Positions 43,588 through 52,484 of a stretch of DNA of 64,000 nt are shown here, in pieces. The notes under the pieces were generated by a model. That model searched no databases. It was not told the origin of the DNA and saw nothing but the letters and a program-made list of their open reading frames with translations. The DNA comes from an uncultured Porphyromonadaceae bacterium. GTDB taxonomy: Bacteria; Bacteroidota; Bacteroidia; Bacteroidales; Muribaculaceae. Location: assembly GCA_947175645.1 (NCBI GenBank), contig CAMWNP010000010.1, positions 1 through 64,000 of the forward strand, read 5' to 3'. Every line of letters starts with the position of its first letter. The stretch's first letter is position 1. The position numbers and the translations under genes are program-made.

Positions 43588-45933
43588 ATGAGAAAACAAC
43601 TACTCCTCGGATTTCTTGCCGCCGCCATTTGTGGCCATGCGGCGGTAATTAACCCTGAAGCAGCGCTACGTCGCGCTGTCGGTGCGCCTGAAGTGCAGAC
43701 CATGGGCCTGCATCAGGAACAGCAACCCATGCTTGTCTATACCCAGATGGTTGACGCGCAGCCGGCCGCATATTTGTTTGACCGCGGACAGGACCTCGGC
43801 TATCTGGTTGTTTCAGCCGATGATGAGGCAACCCCTCTGCTCGGCTACGCTGACCGTGGGCGGATTGATGCAGAAAACCTCCCTGACGGTCTGAAATACT
43901 GGCTCAAATACTATGCCGCTGAGATTGATGCCCTCAGAAACGGTGCAGTCATCACTCTTTCAGTCAAAAACGATCAGCCTGAACTCATGCCCATAGAACC
44001 TATGGTGTCAACCCGATGGAATCAGAGCACACCCTACAATAATCTCTGCCCGCTTGACGGTGGCTCCCGCAGTGTGACCGGTTGTGTGGCAACCGCCATG
44101 GCCCAGGTGATGAAATACCATAACTGGCCACCCAAAGGCACCGGCTCACATTCCTATACATGGAACAAAACCACAACACTCTCGCTTGATTACAGCAGCA
44201 TCACTTATGATTGGGCAAACATGCTCGACCAGTATGACTCATCCGCTACCGAGGCTCAGAACAACGCGGTGGCAACACTGATGTACAGTTGCGGTGTGAG
44301 CGTTAACATGAACTATGGCAAAAACGAATCAGGCGCAGTTTCAATGTATTGCGGAAGCGCTCTGTTCAATTATTTCAACTACGACGGTTCGCTCCGCTAC
44401 TTGTCACGCGACTACTTCACGCTGTCTGACTGGGAAGCCGAGGTCTACAAATCGCTTGCCGAAGGTTGTCCGGTTCTTTACGGCGGACAGAGTGATGCCG
44501 GTGGTCATGAGTTCGTCTGTGACGGATATTCCTCCGACGGTTATTTCCACTTCAACTGGGGTTGGGGTGGCATGTCTGACGGTTACTTCAAACTGACATC
44601 ACTTAATCCGGGCTCACAAGGTATCGGTGGCGCAGGCAACGGTGCCGGATTCAACTTCGATCAGGATATTATTGTAGGTATCAAGCCTTTCGCCGGACAA
44701 AGCGAGATGGCTATTGAACTCGGTAACCTGTCAAGTTTTTCAGTGTCAGAGGCCGCCGCTTCGCTCGGTTCTGCAATTACTGTTTCCGCTCAGTTCATCA
44801 ACCAGTGCTACAGTACGATCGAGTTTACACCCGGTATAAAAATCACCGGACCACAGGGTGATGTGAGGTATCAGAAATGGATATATACCAATTCGCTGGA
44901 ACTTCAGCCCGGCTACTCTTATCAAAGTCCGATCAGTTTCGGTGTCACACTCCCCGCAGATCTCGGCGAAGGAACCTACACTGTTGAACCGGCATTCCTC
45001 TCAGGTGATAAATGGTATGATGTCCAAACCAAAGTAGGTTGTGTTCCTTCTGTGACCATGAAGGTGGATGGCTCCACAGCATCGTTCACCTCTCCCAATG
45101 CCGCCAATCCTGTCATTGACAATATCTCATTTGTAAATCCCAAGTTCTATGCGGGAATGAGTTATGAAATTAAGGCAACCGTGCACAATCCCGGTGATAT
45201 TGAATACTATGGCGAGGTTTATGGAATACTGATGACTTCAGGCGGCAACTACCTTATGTCCGGACTTATGCTCGACATTGACGGAGGAGCCACTCAGGAA
45301 ATAGTTTACACCGGCACATTGTCGTCAAAAATTCCGGAGGGTGACCATAAGTTCGTGTTTGCCGTTGCGGGGTCAAACGGCTATACTCCTGTGTCAGAAA
45401 CTGTTTCTATGACCATTGAGGCTGCGCCACAAAATGTGAGCATGTCATTGGGTGGTGTAACTTATAATGCAGGTACGAACAAAATTGCCAAAAACGATCT
45501 GGGCGTCAAGACTTCACTCACATGTACTTCCGGAGCCTACTACGGCACACTCGACCTTGTACTCTTTGCTAATGTGGCAGGAACAAGTACATGGTCATAC
45601 GTGGATGAATTCGCTTCTCAGCAGATGTATATTGAGTCGGGAGAATCCGGAACAGCCGAATACCACAATGAATTTGCTTCCGGCAATGTGGGTCAGACAT
45701 ATTTGGTTATGTTCTTCCATGGCTCTGAAAGATTCTCTTATCAGAACCTTGTTGAACTGATCAACCCGCAGAGTTCAGTGGAAGGTCCGGAGGCTCAGAC
45801 AGAACCTGTAGCCGTGGAGATTTTCAACCTCAGCGGTCAACGTGTTACTGCCAAGCCCGTCCCCGGTCACTACATCATGGTGAAACGTGCGGCTGACGGC
45901 TCAACTACCTCTGAGCATATCATTATCCGATAA
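43588..45933 (+). CDS. Secreted C10 cysteine peptidase (streptopain type) with T9SS-like tail
   Basis: A 781-residue protease precursor. The ATG at 43588 begins the signal peptide MRKQLLLGFLAAAICGHA. The propeptide (about 20-140) contains FDRGQDLGYLVVSADDEATP typical of the Spi/streptopain prodomain. The catalytic domain has SVTGCVATAMAQVMKYHNWP with the nucleophile Cys and GGHEFVCDGYSSDGYFHFNW with the catalytic His, as in PrtT and the B. fragilis Bfp enzymes. Several Ig-like domains follow (about 400-740). The C-terminus IFNLSGQRVTAKPVPGHYIM ends in HIIIR, a T9SS-like tail. The substrate is unknown, probably host or dietary proteins. Confidence 0.9.
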   Translation: MRKQLLLGFLAAAICGHAAVINPEAALRRAVGAPEVQTMGLHQEQQPMLVYTQMVDAQPAAYLFDRGQDLGYLVVSADDEATPLLGYADRGRIDAENLPDGLKYWLKYYAAEIDALRNGAVITLSVKNDQPELMPIEPMVSTRWNQSTPYNNLCPLDGGSRSVTGCVATAMAQVMKYHNWPPKGTGSHSYTWNKTTTLSLDYSSITYDWANMLDQYDSSATEAQNNAVATLMYSCGVSVNMNYGKNESGAVSMYCGSALFNYFNYDGSLRYLSRDYFTLSDWEAEVYKSLAEGCPVLYGGQSDAGGHEFVCDGYSSDGYFHFNWGWGGMSDGYFKLTSLNPGSQGIGGAGNGAGFNFDQDIIVGIKPFAGQSEMAIELGNLSSFSVSEAAASLGSAITVSAQFINQCYSTIEFTPGIKITGPQGDVRYQKWIYTNSLELQPGYSYQSPISFGVTLPADLGEGTYTVEPAFLSGDKWYDVQTKVGCVPSVTMKVDGSTASFTSPNAANPVIDNISFVNPKFYAGMSYEIKATVHNPGDIEYYGEVYGILMTSGGNYLMSGLMLDIDGGATQEIVYTGTLSSKIPEGDHKFVFAVAGSNGYTPVSETVSMTIEAAPQNVSMSLGGVTYNAGTNKIAKNDLGVKTSLTCTSGAYYGTLDLVLFANVAGTSTWSYVDEFASQQMYIESGESGTAEYHNEFASGNVGQTYLVMFFHGSERFSYQNLVELINPQSSVEGPEAQTEPVAVEIFNLSGQRVTAKPVPGHYIMVKRAADGSTTSEHIIIR

Positions 45934-45947
45934 TTGATAATTCAGTC

Positions 45948-46487
45948 ATGAAATTTATAACAATCCTGCCGGCAGTGATGCTGCTGTCGGCAGGTTGTCG
46001 TTCTGTAACGGCAACGAATGAAGAAAGCAAAGATGTATATAGCGGGGCGCCGCTGGTGGTCAAGAATGACCGTTATGTACGTGACCAGGGTCCGGTGAGC
46101 ATGATTCCTCGTGGGGTCATATACCGCACTAACGGCAACTATGACAACAAGGTTTCCGTAAACCTTGATCCATCCCGAAAGGAACTGCTCAGTTATCCGG
46201 CGCCTACGGATGTTAATGCCGGCTCCGCACCCGCCGTTATGGCTGACGGATGGTTGCTTGACCGCCGTGGGGGTGTTGGTGTGAACAGCGCGTTCCTTGA
46301 CTGGACCTACGAAGAATACAGTAAACTCCCCTCTGCACCCACACGTGCCGAGATCATGGCTCATATCATTCCCGACGCCCGTGTGACAACGGTTGTATCA
46401 CTCCCGATGACCGCTCAGGAAGCCATTGCTGACACTGTCAGGGTAAATGATTTCATCCGGTCACTGAGTAAAATAAACGTAGATTAA
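45948..46487 (+). CDS. Small lipoprotein downstream of the C10 peptidase
   Basis: A 179-residue lipoprotein with signal MKFITILPAVMLLSAGC (lipobox SAGC, Cys17). The mature part has DQGPVSMIPRGVIYRTNGNY and repeated short strands, then DWTYEEYSKLPSAPTRAEIM and a C-terminal helix. It begins 14 bp after the protease stop and is probably cotranscribed. In Bacteroides, C10 proteases are sometimes encoded with small lipoprotein or exported inhibitors; whether this is one cannot be judged from motifs. The region after it (46488-46597) separates it from the convergent racemase gene. Confidence 0.65.
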   Translation: MKFITILPAVMLLSAGCRSVTATNEESKDVYSGAPLVVKNDRYVRDQGPVSMIPRGVIYRTNGNYDNKVSVNLDPSRKELLSYPAPTDVNAGSAPAVMADGWLLDRRGGVGVNSAFLDWTYEEYSKLPSAPTRAEIMAHIIPDARVTTVVSLPMTAQEAIADTVRVNDFIRSLSKINVD

Positions 46488-46597
46488 CGGGGAGCATATC
46501 TTGTAGTCCTCATTGACACCTCTTCTTTATCGGCGTTTATTCATATAGGGGGTAATGGATAGCCATTCCGCAGTATGAAAATCGGTCGTATGGTGTA

Positions 46598-47290
46598 TTA
46601 TGACAGGATTTTGTTGACTATGGCGTCAATGTGAATCTCTACGGTGTCAAGGCAGGGTAGAGGTGAGTTCCGGTCATTGAGCAACAGTGGCAGTTCAGTG
46701 CAGCCGAGTATGATTGTTTCAATTCCCCGGGTCTGTTTCATTCTGCTGATAATCTGTTGGAACCGGCTTAGAGTTTCGGGTTTTATGATTCCGTATTCAA
46801 GTTCTTCGGTAATCTTTCTGTCTACGAAATCGAAGTCCTCACCCTCGGGAACCGCTATTTCAATGCCGGCACGTTCAAAGGGGTCACGGTAGAAACGTTT
46901 GGTCATGGTGAAACGTGTGCCTAACAGACCGGCTTTGCTGTAACCACGGCGGAGTGCTTCGTCGCGTGTGGCATCGATTATACTAAGAAGCGGAATTGGT
47001 GACTCTTCGGCAAGGCGGTCAAAAACTATGTGGGAAGTGTTGGCTGACAGAGCGGCGAATTCTGCTCCGGCCTTGTAAAGGTTACGGATTGCTTCCAGCA
47101 GATATCGGGCTATTGCATCGTAATCCTCCCTCGCACACAGGTCAAGGATATGGAAAACGTTGACGCTTTCAATTGTGAGGTTGGGAAAGAAATCGGGAGC
47201 GGTGCGCTTCTGCACACCGTAAACTATTCCGTGATAGTAAGGGATGGTTGATTGTGGTCCCATGCCTCCAATAAGTCCGAGTTTTTTCAT
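46598..47290 (-). CDS. Aspartate/glutamate racemase family protein lacking the first catalytic Cys
   Basis: A 230-residue cytosolic protein of the Asp/Glu racemase superfamily (KKLGLIGGMGPQSTIPYY at the start). The second catalytic site is normal (ILGCTELPLLL, Cys197). The first site reads SANTSH, so Ala83 replaces the usual Cys of C-N-T. In E. coli YgeA the corresponding position is Thr, and that enzyme still acts on some amino acids in a restricted way; an Ala cannot serve as a base at all. The protein may be a one-directional racemase or another activity. It is the last gene of the pyrE-argH operon. Confidence 0.85.
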   Translation of the reverse strand: MKKLGLIGGMGPQSTIPYYHGIVYGVQKRTAPDFFPNLTIESVNVFHILDLCAREDYDAIARYLLEAIRNLYKAGAEFAALSANTSHIVFDRLAEESPIPLLSIIDATRDEALRRGYSKAGLLGTRFTMTKRFYRDPFERAGIEIAVPEGEDFDFVDRKITEELEYGIIKPETLSRFQQIISRMKQTRGIETIILGCTELPLLLNDRNSPLPCLDTVEIHIDAIVNKILS

Positions 47291-47301
47291 GGTCAGATTT
47301 T

Positions 47302-47802
47302 TTATCTGCGTGTGACAACCATATATTCTCCCGCGGCACCTGCCCCTACGTAATATTTCTGGAGTCCATACCCATCCTCGGCGGCGGGTCCTGACAGGGG
47401 CTGTCCGTAGTTAGTGAAAATGTCGTACACAGAGTGGCACCTGGGACAGTAGGCGTTGAGGGCCTCCTGATCCACAATTATGCGGACGTCAGCACGTATT
47501 TCCACCGGACAGGCCAGGTCGTAGGCTACGGGTGCGCCATGGATGTCACTGCAAAGAAGCACCCCTCCGAAGCCGGTTTCAGTGAGTGCTGTCCATGGGA
47601 AGTTCGAGGGTATCTTCTCGCTCTTTATGAAGCGGCGGTGGTCTGTGGCGCCCGGTGTACCGTAAATCTGCCACTCCGCAACGGTGGGGAATGCTATCCT
47701 GACGGGTGCAGGAGGGATACGGTCATCATCGACTGACCGGCATCCGCCGATTATGGCAGTGCAGAGCAGAAGTATTGCAGGGAGTATTTTGTGTATGGTC
47801 AT
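47302..47802 (-). CDS. Exported lipoprotein with Rieske-like fold and CXXCH motif
   Basis: A 166-residue lipoprotein: MTIHKILPAILLLCTAIIGGC (Cys21). The core resembles a Rieske domain: YDLACPVE in place of motif I, 20 residues, then AYCPRCHSVYDIF in place of motif II, and QPLSGPAAEDG in place of the Pro loop. The CxH of motif I is absent (C98-P-V-E101), so a normal [2Fe-2S] cluster is unlikely. C119-P-R-C122-H123 fits CXXCH, the covalent haem c site. The third Cys (C98) could help hold zinc instead. The gene lies 3 bp after argH and 11 bp before the racemase. Function unknown. Confidence 0.7.
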   Translation of the reverse strand: MTIHKILPAILLLCTAIIGGCRSVDDDRIPPAPVRIAFPTVAEWQIYGTPGATDHRRFIKSEKIPSNFPWTALTETGFGGVLLCSDIHGAPVAYDLACPVEIRADVRIIVDQEALNAYCPRCHSVYDIFTNYGQPLSGPAAEDGYGLQKYYVGAGAAGEYMVVTRR

Positions 47803-47805
47803 TGG

Positions 47806-49146
47806 TTAACCCTTGATGAGAGAGTCTATGGCTTTGTGGTAGTCATCGAACCGGAACTCTCTGATCACACGGTTCCTGAGTTCGAGGATCCTGTCGTTGC
47901 AAAGGTTTCCTATCGAGCCGGCATGGGTGTGATGCAGATCCTTTTCCGGGGTGAATTCACCATGTTCTATGGCTCGTCCCACGGCAATGTATGCATCACG
48001 GAACGGAACACCTTCCTGAACCATGCGGTTAACGGTTTCCACAGAATACATCATGTCGTAGCGTGGATCTTCAGCGGCATGAGAGTTGACTTTCATTCCT
48101 TTTAGCATCCGGTCTACCATACTGAGGATGCTGTTGATTTCGCCGAATGCGGGGAGGAAGTTTTCCTTTACAAGTTGAAGGTCACGGAAATAACCGGTGG
48201 GAAGATTATTTGTGATGAGGGTTATTTCCATTGGGAGCGCCTGCAGACGGTTACATTTAGCCCTGGTGAGTTCAAAAACGTCGGGATTCTTTTTGTGTGG
48301 CATTATCGATGAACCGGTGGTGTATTCATCGGGCAGTTTGATGAATCCGAAGTTCTGAGAAGAGAACATGCAGGCATCAAAAGCGAGTTTGCCGATAGTT
48401 GCAGCAACCGATGAGATTGCCTGGGCCACTATTCGCTCTGTTTTGCCTCGTCCCATCTGAGCGTAAACCACATTGAAGTTCATTGATTCGAAGCCAAGCA
48501 GGTCAGTGGTCATCTGTCGGTCAAGGGGGAAAGATGATCCGTAGCCGGCGGCAGAACCCAGCGGGTTACGGTTGGCTATACGGTAGGCAGCCTGAAGAAG
48601 CATGAGGTCATCCACCAGTGATTCAGCGTAGGCGCCGAGCCATAGTCCTATGCTTGACGGCATCGCCACCTGCAGATGTGTGTATCCGGGGATGATTACT
48701 GAAGCATATTTCCCGCTCAGATCCACAAGGGTGTCGATTAACGTGGAAATATTCTTTACGAGATTTTCTATTTCCGCACGGATAAAGAGTTTAAGATCCA
48801 CGAGTACCTGGTCGTTGCGTGAACGTCCGGAGTGGATTTTCTTTCCCATGTCGCCGAGTTGGCGGGTCAGTATCAGTTCAACCTGTGAATGAACATCCTC
48901 CACACCTTCCTCAATGGTGAACGTGCCGTTCTGAGTCTGCGCGTAAATTCCACGCAGTGCATTTATCAATGTTTCCAGTTCATCGGCTGAAAGGAGTTCG
49001 ATTGACTCCAGCATGGTTATGTGAGCCATTGAACCGAGAACGTCGTAAGGTGCGAGAAAGAGATCCATCTCGCGGTCACGACCAACGGTGTATGATTCCA
49101 CGTCACCGTCAACGACAGTGTCTTTTTCCCAAATTTTGCGTGCCAT
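47806..49146 (-). CDS. argH: Argininosuccinate lyase
   Basis: A 446-residue enzyme of the fumarase/aspartase superfamily that splits argininosuccinate into arginine and fumarate, the last step of arginine synthesis. Motifs: GSMAHITML near the N-terminus, DVHSQVELILTRQLG, SGRSRNDQVLVDLKLF, and the family signature GSSIMPHKKNPDVFEL (about 275-290) with the catalytic Ser loop. The length is slightly shorter than the E. coli enzyme, as in other Bacteroidota. It is cotranscribed with pyrE and the SRPBCC gene. Confidence 0.96.
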   Translation of the reverse strand: MARKIWEKDTVVDGDVESYTVGRDREMDLFLAPYDVLGSMAHITMLESIELLSADELETLINALRGIYAQTQNGTFTIEEGVEDVHSQVELILTRQLGDMGKKIHSGRSRNDQVLVDLKLFIRAEIENLVKNISTLIDTLVDLSGKYASVIIPGYTHLQVAMPSSIGLWLGAYAESLVDDLMLLQAAYRIANRNPLGSAAGYGSSFPLDRQMTTDLLGFESMNFNVVYAQMGRGKTERIVAQAISSVAATIGKLAFDACMFSSQNFGFIKLPDEYTTGSSIMPHKKNPDVFELTRAKCNRLQALPMEITLITNNLPTGYFRDLQLVKENFLPAFGEINSILSMVDRMLKGMKVNSHAAEDPRYDMMYSVETVNRMVQEGVPFRDAYIAVGRAIEHGEFTPEKDLHHTHAGSIGNLCNDRILELRNRVIREFRFDDYHKAIDSLIKG

Positions 49147-49177
49147 CGTAAGGATTTGAGCAGGATTAATCGATTAG

Positions 49178-49597
49178 TCAGGCGTTGAGTTGCGAGATGA
49201 GTTCCCCGAGTTTGTCAGCGGCCATTTGCATTTGCGGACCAACAAGCGGGCGGAGCATTATTGGAAGGTCTACTTCAATGGATGTGGTGACCTCCGTTGT
49301 TTGGGGTGTATGTTCCTTGAGATCAACAACCAGATCCAGGGGTATAGGTGATTTCTCAGCGCTGTAAACCACCCGTTCGGGTTCTTTGCGTTCTTTGATT
49401 ATAAAAGATATTTCGCCTACCTGAGGGGTTACAATTATCAGACGCTCATCTTCGAAACGGAGTTGACCTGCTTTTGCCTTGATTTCTTCCGGTATCTGTT
49501 CGAAGCGCTCGCGCATGGCATCGATATTGCTGAGTTTGGAGTATAGTTCGGTGTTAGGACGGTTTACCACGGAAGGTTTTCCTGAGTATTTGCTCAT
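49178..49597 (-). CDS. SRPBCC (START-like) family protein
   Basis: A 139-residue cytosolic protein of the polyketide cyclase/SRPBCC fold. It opens with SGKPSVVNRPNTELYSKLSN, then the alternating strands of the beta-sheet (RLIIVTPQVGEISFIIKERK, TEVTTSIEVDLPIMLRPLVG) and a C-terminal helix (QMQMAADKLGELISQL). The cavity could hold a small hydrophobic ligand. It lies between pyrE (57 bp) and argH (31 bp). The family is common in Bacteroidales next to pyrE; its ligand is unknown. Confidence 0.8.
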   Translation of the reverse strand: MSKYSGKPSVVNRPNTELYSKLSNIDAMRERFEQIPEEIKAKAGQLRFEDERLIIVTPQVGEISFIIKERKEPERVVYSAEKSPIPLDLVVDLKEHTPQTTEVTTSIEVDLPIMLRPLVGPQMQMAADKLGELISQLNA

Positions 49598-49654
49598 TGG
49601 ATTAGGAAGAATTAGTTATATTGGAAATCTTCTGTATTGAAACTGTGTACCCGC

Positions 49655-50293
49655 TTATTTTTTGGGAGTCCATGTTTCAGGATCTTCACGCCATTCCTTG
49701 AGGGTTTCCTCATCTTCCGGACGGATATCTCCGGTTTTGATGGCGGTTTCGATCATTGCATTGTAGTTGGTCAGCGTGATAAGTTTTACACCGGCCTGTT
49801 TGAAGCGTTCGGCAGCCACCGGGAAACCGTAGGTGAAGATTGCGAGCATGCCGACAACTTCACAACCGGCCGCGCGAATTGCTTCAACGGCTTTAAGCGA
49901 ACTCATACCTGTTGAAACGAGGTCTTCTATCACTATTACTTTCTGACCGGGTTTGAGATTACCTTCGATGAGATTTTCCAGACCATGGTCCTTTGGAGTT
50001 GAGCGGACGTAAACATAGGGTAAAGAAAGAGTGTCGGCCACCAGCGCGCCTGCAGCGATGGCACCTGTTGCAACACCGGCAACAGCATCGACATCCTTGA
50101 AATTCTCAAGGATCAGACGTGAGAGTTCCACCTTGATGATGTTGCGAATCTCCGGGTAGGAGAGGGTTTTGCGGTTATCAGTGTAGATTGGAGAGTTCCA
50201 GCCGCTTGCCCACGTGAAAGGATTAAGTGGTTGAAGTTTTACGGCTTTGATGCTGAGAAGTTTTTCCGCTAAAAGTTGAGCCAACTGTTTCAT
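49655..50293 (-). CDS. pyrE: Orotate phosphoribosyltransferase
   Basis: A 212-residue type I phosphoribosyltransferase that forms orotidine 5'-phosphate from orotate and PRPP in pyrimidine synthesis. The PRPP-binding signature is KVIVIEDLVSTGMSSLKAVE; VAGVATGAIAAGALVADTL and YVRSTPKDHGLENLIEG are further conserved segments. Start ATG at 50293, below a promoter box at 50368-50361. It heads a minus-strand operon of five genes ending with the racemase. Confidence 0.95.
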   Translation of the reverse strand: MKQLAQLLAEKLLSIKAVKLQPLNPFTWASGWNSPIYTDNRKTLSYPEIRNIIKVELSRLILENFKDVDAVAGVATGAIAAGALVADTLSLPYVYVRSTPKDHGLENLIEGNLKPGQKVIVIEDLVSTGMSSLKAVEAIRAAGCEVVGMLAIFTYGFPVAAERFKQAGVKLITLTNYNAMIETAIKTGDIRPEDEETLKEWREDPETWTPKK

Positions 50294-50360
50294 GATGGTG
50301 GTATGTGTATTTAATGTTTATCCGTTACTGATATTTGATGCGAATTTGAAAAAATTCACA

Positions 50361-50368
50361 CAAAATTA
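50361..50368 (-). promoter_or_regulatory. Probable -7 box of the pyrE operon
   Basis: TAATTTTG on the minus strand (50368-50361) matches TAnnTTTG and lies about 70 bp before the pyrE ATG. No clear -33 box. Confidence 0.4.
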
Positions 50369-50425
50369 CGGAATATTTATGAGATTCACTAATTTTTTTT
50401 GTTGTGGCGGTAAATTTTTTTCTGT

Positions 50426-51292
50426 TCAGATGATGGCCAGGGCGAATGTCACGCTGTAGGCTAAGATAAGTATGGCGGTTTTTCCCAACAGGGGGTTGAG
50501 TTGGGCACCATGCGAACGGGTTATCTTACGCCATAGCAGGATGTGGAGTTGGAGGTAGATGAAAGGGGCTATGAGCCACAGCGGTTGCTCTGCCCATAGT
50601 CTGATGCAGAGGATGATGGCCACCGGAACGTTGAGCAGATAAAGGGTTGAGGTGAAGCGTCGTCCGAACGTCACGGCAAGGGTGCGCTTCCCCACGGTCC
50701 GGTCATCGTCGGCATCGCGGTAGTTGTTGACTATCATGACGTTACTTATTATCAGCCCCATCGCCAGCGACACCAGAAACACTTGCAGGTTCCATCCTCC
50801 GGAGCATAGATAATATGTGAAATTCACCGGCACAAGTCCGAAGAAAATCAGCACTGCCACTTCGCCCAGTCCATGTTGTGACAGTGGGTAAGGGCCTGTG
50901 CTGTAGGCAAACACTCCTATGGCAATGGCTATTCCTACACCTATCAGCCACAGTCCGCCGAAAATGGTCAGCGACAGACCTATGCAGCAAGCCACGGCAA
51001 GAGTCAAGTAAACAGCAATTTTCATGGCGCGTGGAGAGAGGTCACCCTCGGTGACTCCACGGCGAAATCCTTCGCGTCCTTTCTTGTCCAAGCCCTGCTT
51101 GAAGTCGTAATATTCATTGGCGAAATTTGAAGAGATCTGTGCGAGTACGGCAAAGAGCAGGCATAGAATGAGCGGCACGGGGCGAAAATGTCCGTAGTGC
51201 GCAGCCAGTCCGGCTGCCGTTATCACTCCGGCCACAGATACCGGCAGAGTTCGCAGGCGCATAGCCTCAATCCAGGCTTTTACTGTTTTCAT
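50426..51292 (-). CDS. menA: 1,4-dihydroxy-2-naphthoate polyprenyltransferase
   Basis: A 288-residue inner-membrane UbiA-family prenyltransferase with about eight helices. It adds a polyprenyl chain to 1,4-dihydroxy-2-naphthoate in menaquinone synthesis. The two Asp-rich sites are NFANEYYDFKQGLD (first NxxxD) and NYRDADDDRTVGKRT (second DxxxD). LPVSVAGVITAAG at the start is typical of MenA. It overlaps birA by 4 bp and ends the eight-gene operon that starts at 59657. The other men genes are elsewhere. Confidence 0.93.
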   Translation of the reverse strand: MKTVKAWIEAMRLRTLPVSVAGVITAAGLAAHYGHFRPVPLILCLLFAVLAQISSNFANEYYDFKQGLDKKGREGFRRGVTEGDLSPRAMKIAVYLTLAVACCIGLSLTIFGGLWLIGVGIAIAIGVFAYSTGPYPLSQHGLGEVAVLIFFGLVPVNFTYYLCSGGWNLQVFLVSLAMGLIISNVMIVNNYRDADDDRTVGKRTLAVTFGRRFTSTLYLLNVPVAIILCIRLWAEQPLWLIAPFIYLQLHILLWRKITRSHGAQLNPLLGKTAILILAYSVTFALAII

Positions 51293-52026
51293 ATCACAAA
51301 GTGTACCTCCTTGAAAGCAAAGCGGCGGTCTTTTCCGTCGGTGTCACGAAGTGTCATGATTCCGTCAGGGGCTATCTCAATCAGTTCGGCCTGGAATGGT
51401 TCACCGTCGGCTGTGATGTAGGGGTGTAGCCCCTCGCGCCGCCACAGCATGGAATCGTAAGCACGGGTCACGGCCTCACGTCCTTCGGAATTATCAAGAC
51501 GTGCCACCCATCCCAAGATAGATTCCACCACCTGCTCCAACAGTGGACGCAGCGGGGTTTCCTGTCCACGCAGATGAATCACTGAAACAGGATTGGGAGC
51601 ATCGGATCTGAACTGTAACTGATTGACGTTCAGTCCTATCCCCACGATGGAACGTGTTATCATGTTTCCCATAAGAGAGTTCTCGATCAGTATGCCGGCT
51701 ATTTTCTGGGCTCCCACATAAATATCGTTGGGCCATTTGATGCATACCTCCTCGGAGCCACGGGTAAACTGTTGCAGGGTTTGCGCTATCCCCACGGATA
51801 CGGCTCGTGAAATCAGAAACTGCTCGACCGCCGTTACTGAAGTCGGACGGAGCAGCAGCGAGAAGGTAAGGTTTTTTCCGGGTTCGGCCTCCCATGAGTT
51901 ACCTCGCTGACCGCGGCCTGCGGTCTGGCTATGAGCCACCACTACCGTATCTGCAGGGAGCGAGCCGGCATGGTCAGCCATATAACTGTTGGTAGAGGTT
52001 ACCTCGTCAAGTTCGATTATGTTCAT
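51289..52026 (-). CDS. birA: Biotin--[acetyl-CoA-carboxylase] ligase
   Basis: A 245-residue biotin protein ligase without the N-terminal DNA-binding domain of E. coli BirA, so it is a pure ligase. The biotin-binding loop is [18 protein letters not shown] (GRGRxG-like), followed by [19 protein letters not shown] with the catalytic Lys region. A short C-terminal domain follows ([20 protein letters not shown]). It attaches biotin to carboxylase carrier subunits in the cytosol. It overlaps tsaE and menA by 4 bp each. Confidence 0.94.
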   Translation of the reverse strand: MNIIELDEVTSTNSYMADHAGSLPADTVVVAHSQTAGRGQRGNSWEAEPGKNLTFSLLLRPTSVTAVEQFLISRAVSVGIAQTLQQFTRGSEEVCIKWPNDIYVGAQKIAGILIENSLMGNMITRSIVGIGLNVNQLQFRSDAPNPVSVIHLRGQETPLRPLLEQVVESILGWVARLDNSEGREAVTRAYDSMLWRREGLHPYITADGEPFQAELIEIAPDGIMTLRDTDGKDRRFAFKEVHFVI

Positions 52027-52460
52027 TCGTCGGGAGTTTCCACGGTAAGCGTACGAGAGAGATCGTCATTGACAGTGATGGTGACCTTTACGGTGTCGTC
52101 AGGGAGAATGTCCGCTATCCTTTCCGGCCACTCAAGCAGGCATACGGCGCCGGAGTCGAAATAATCCTCGACACCTATGTCAAAGGCCTCCTCGATATCT
52201 TCAAGGCGATAGAGGTCAAAGTGATAGATAAGTTCGGCGGTAGTGTCCGAGCGATATTCGTTGATGATGGAGAAGGAGGGAGAATTGGTGACATCTTCCT
52301 CCACGCCCAACTTGTGAGACAGGGCGTTGATGAATGTTGTTTTTCCGGCACCCATCTCGCCATAGAAGGCGAAGATGGTGAAATCACCCATCAGAGAAGC
52401 GAACTCTCCGGCGGCTTCTGCCAAATCGGCGGTGGATTTTATCTGAATATCTTTTTTCAT
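52023..52460 (-). CDS. tsaE: tRNA threonylcarbamoyladenosine synthesis ATPase TsaE
   Basis: A 145-residue P-loop ATPase that helps TsaB-TsaD load threonylcarbamoyl onto A37 of tRNAs. Motifs: Walker [25 protein letters not shown] (switch region), [14 protein letters not shown], and [15 protein letters not shown] (Walker B-like with the Trp-Pro-Glu). Length is typical. It lies 24 bp after porX and overlaps birA by 4 bp. Confidence 0.95.
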   Translation of the reverse strand: MKKDIQIKSTADLAEAAGEFASLMGDFTIFAFYGEMGAGKTTFINALSHKLGVEEDVTNSPSFSIINEYRSDTTAELIYHFDLYRLEDIEEAFDIGVEDYFDSGAVCLLEWPERIADILPDDTVKVTITVNDDLSRTLTVETPDE

Positions 52461-52484
52461 TGTCAGGCAGGGGTTGAAATTGTT

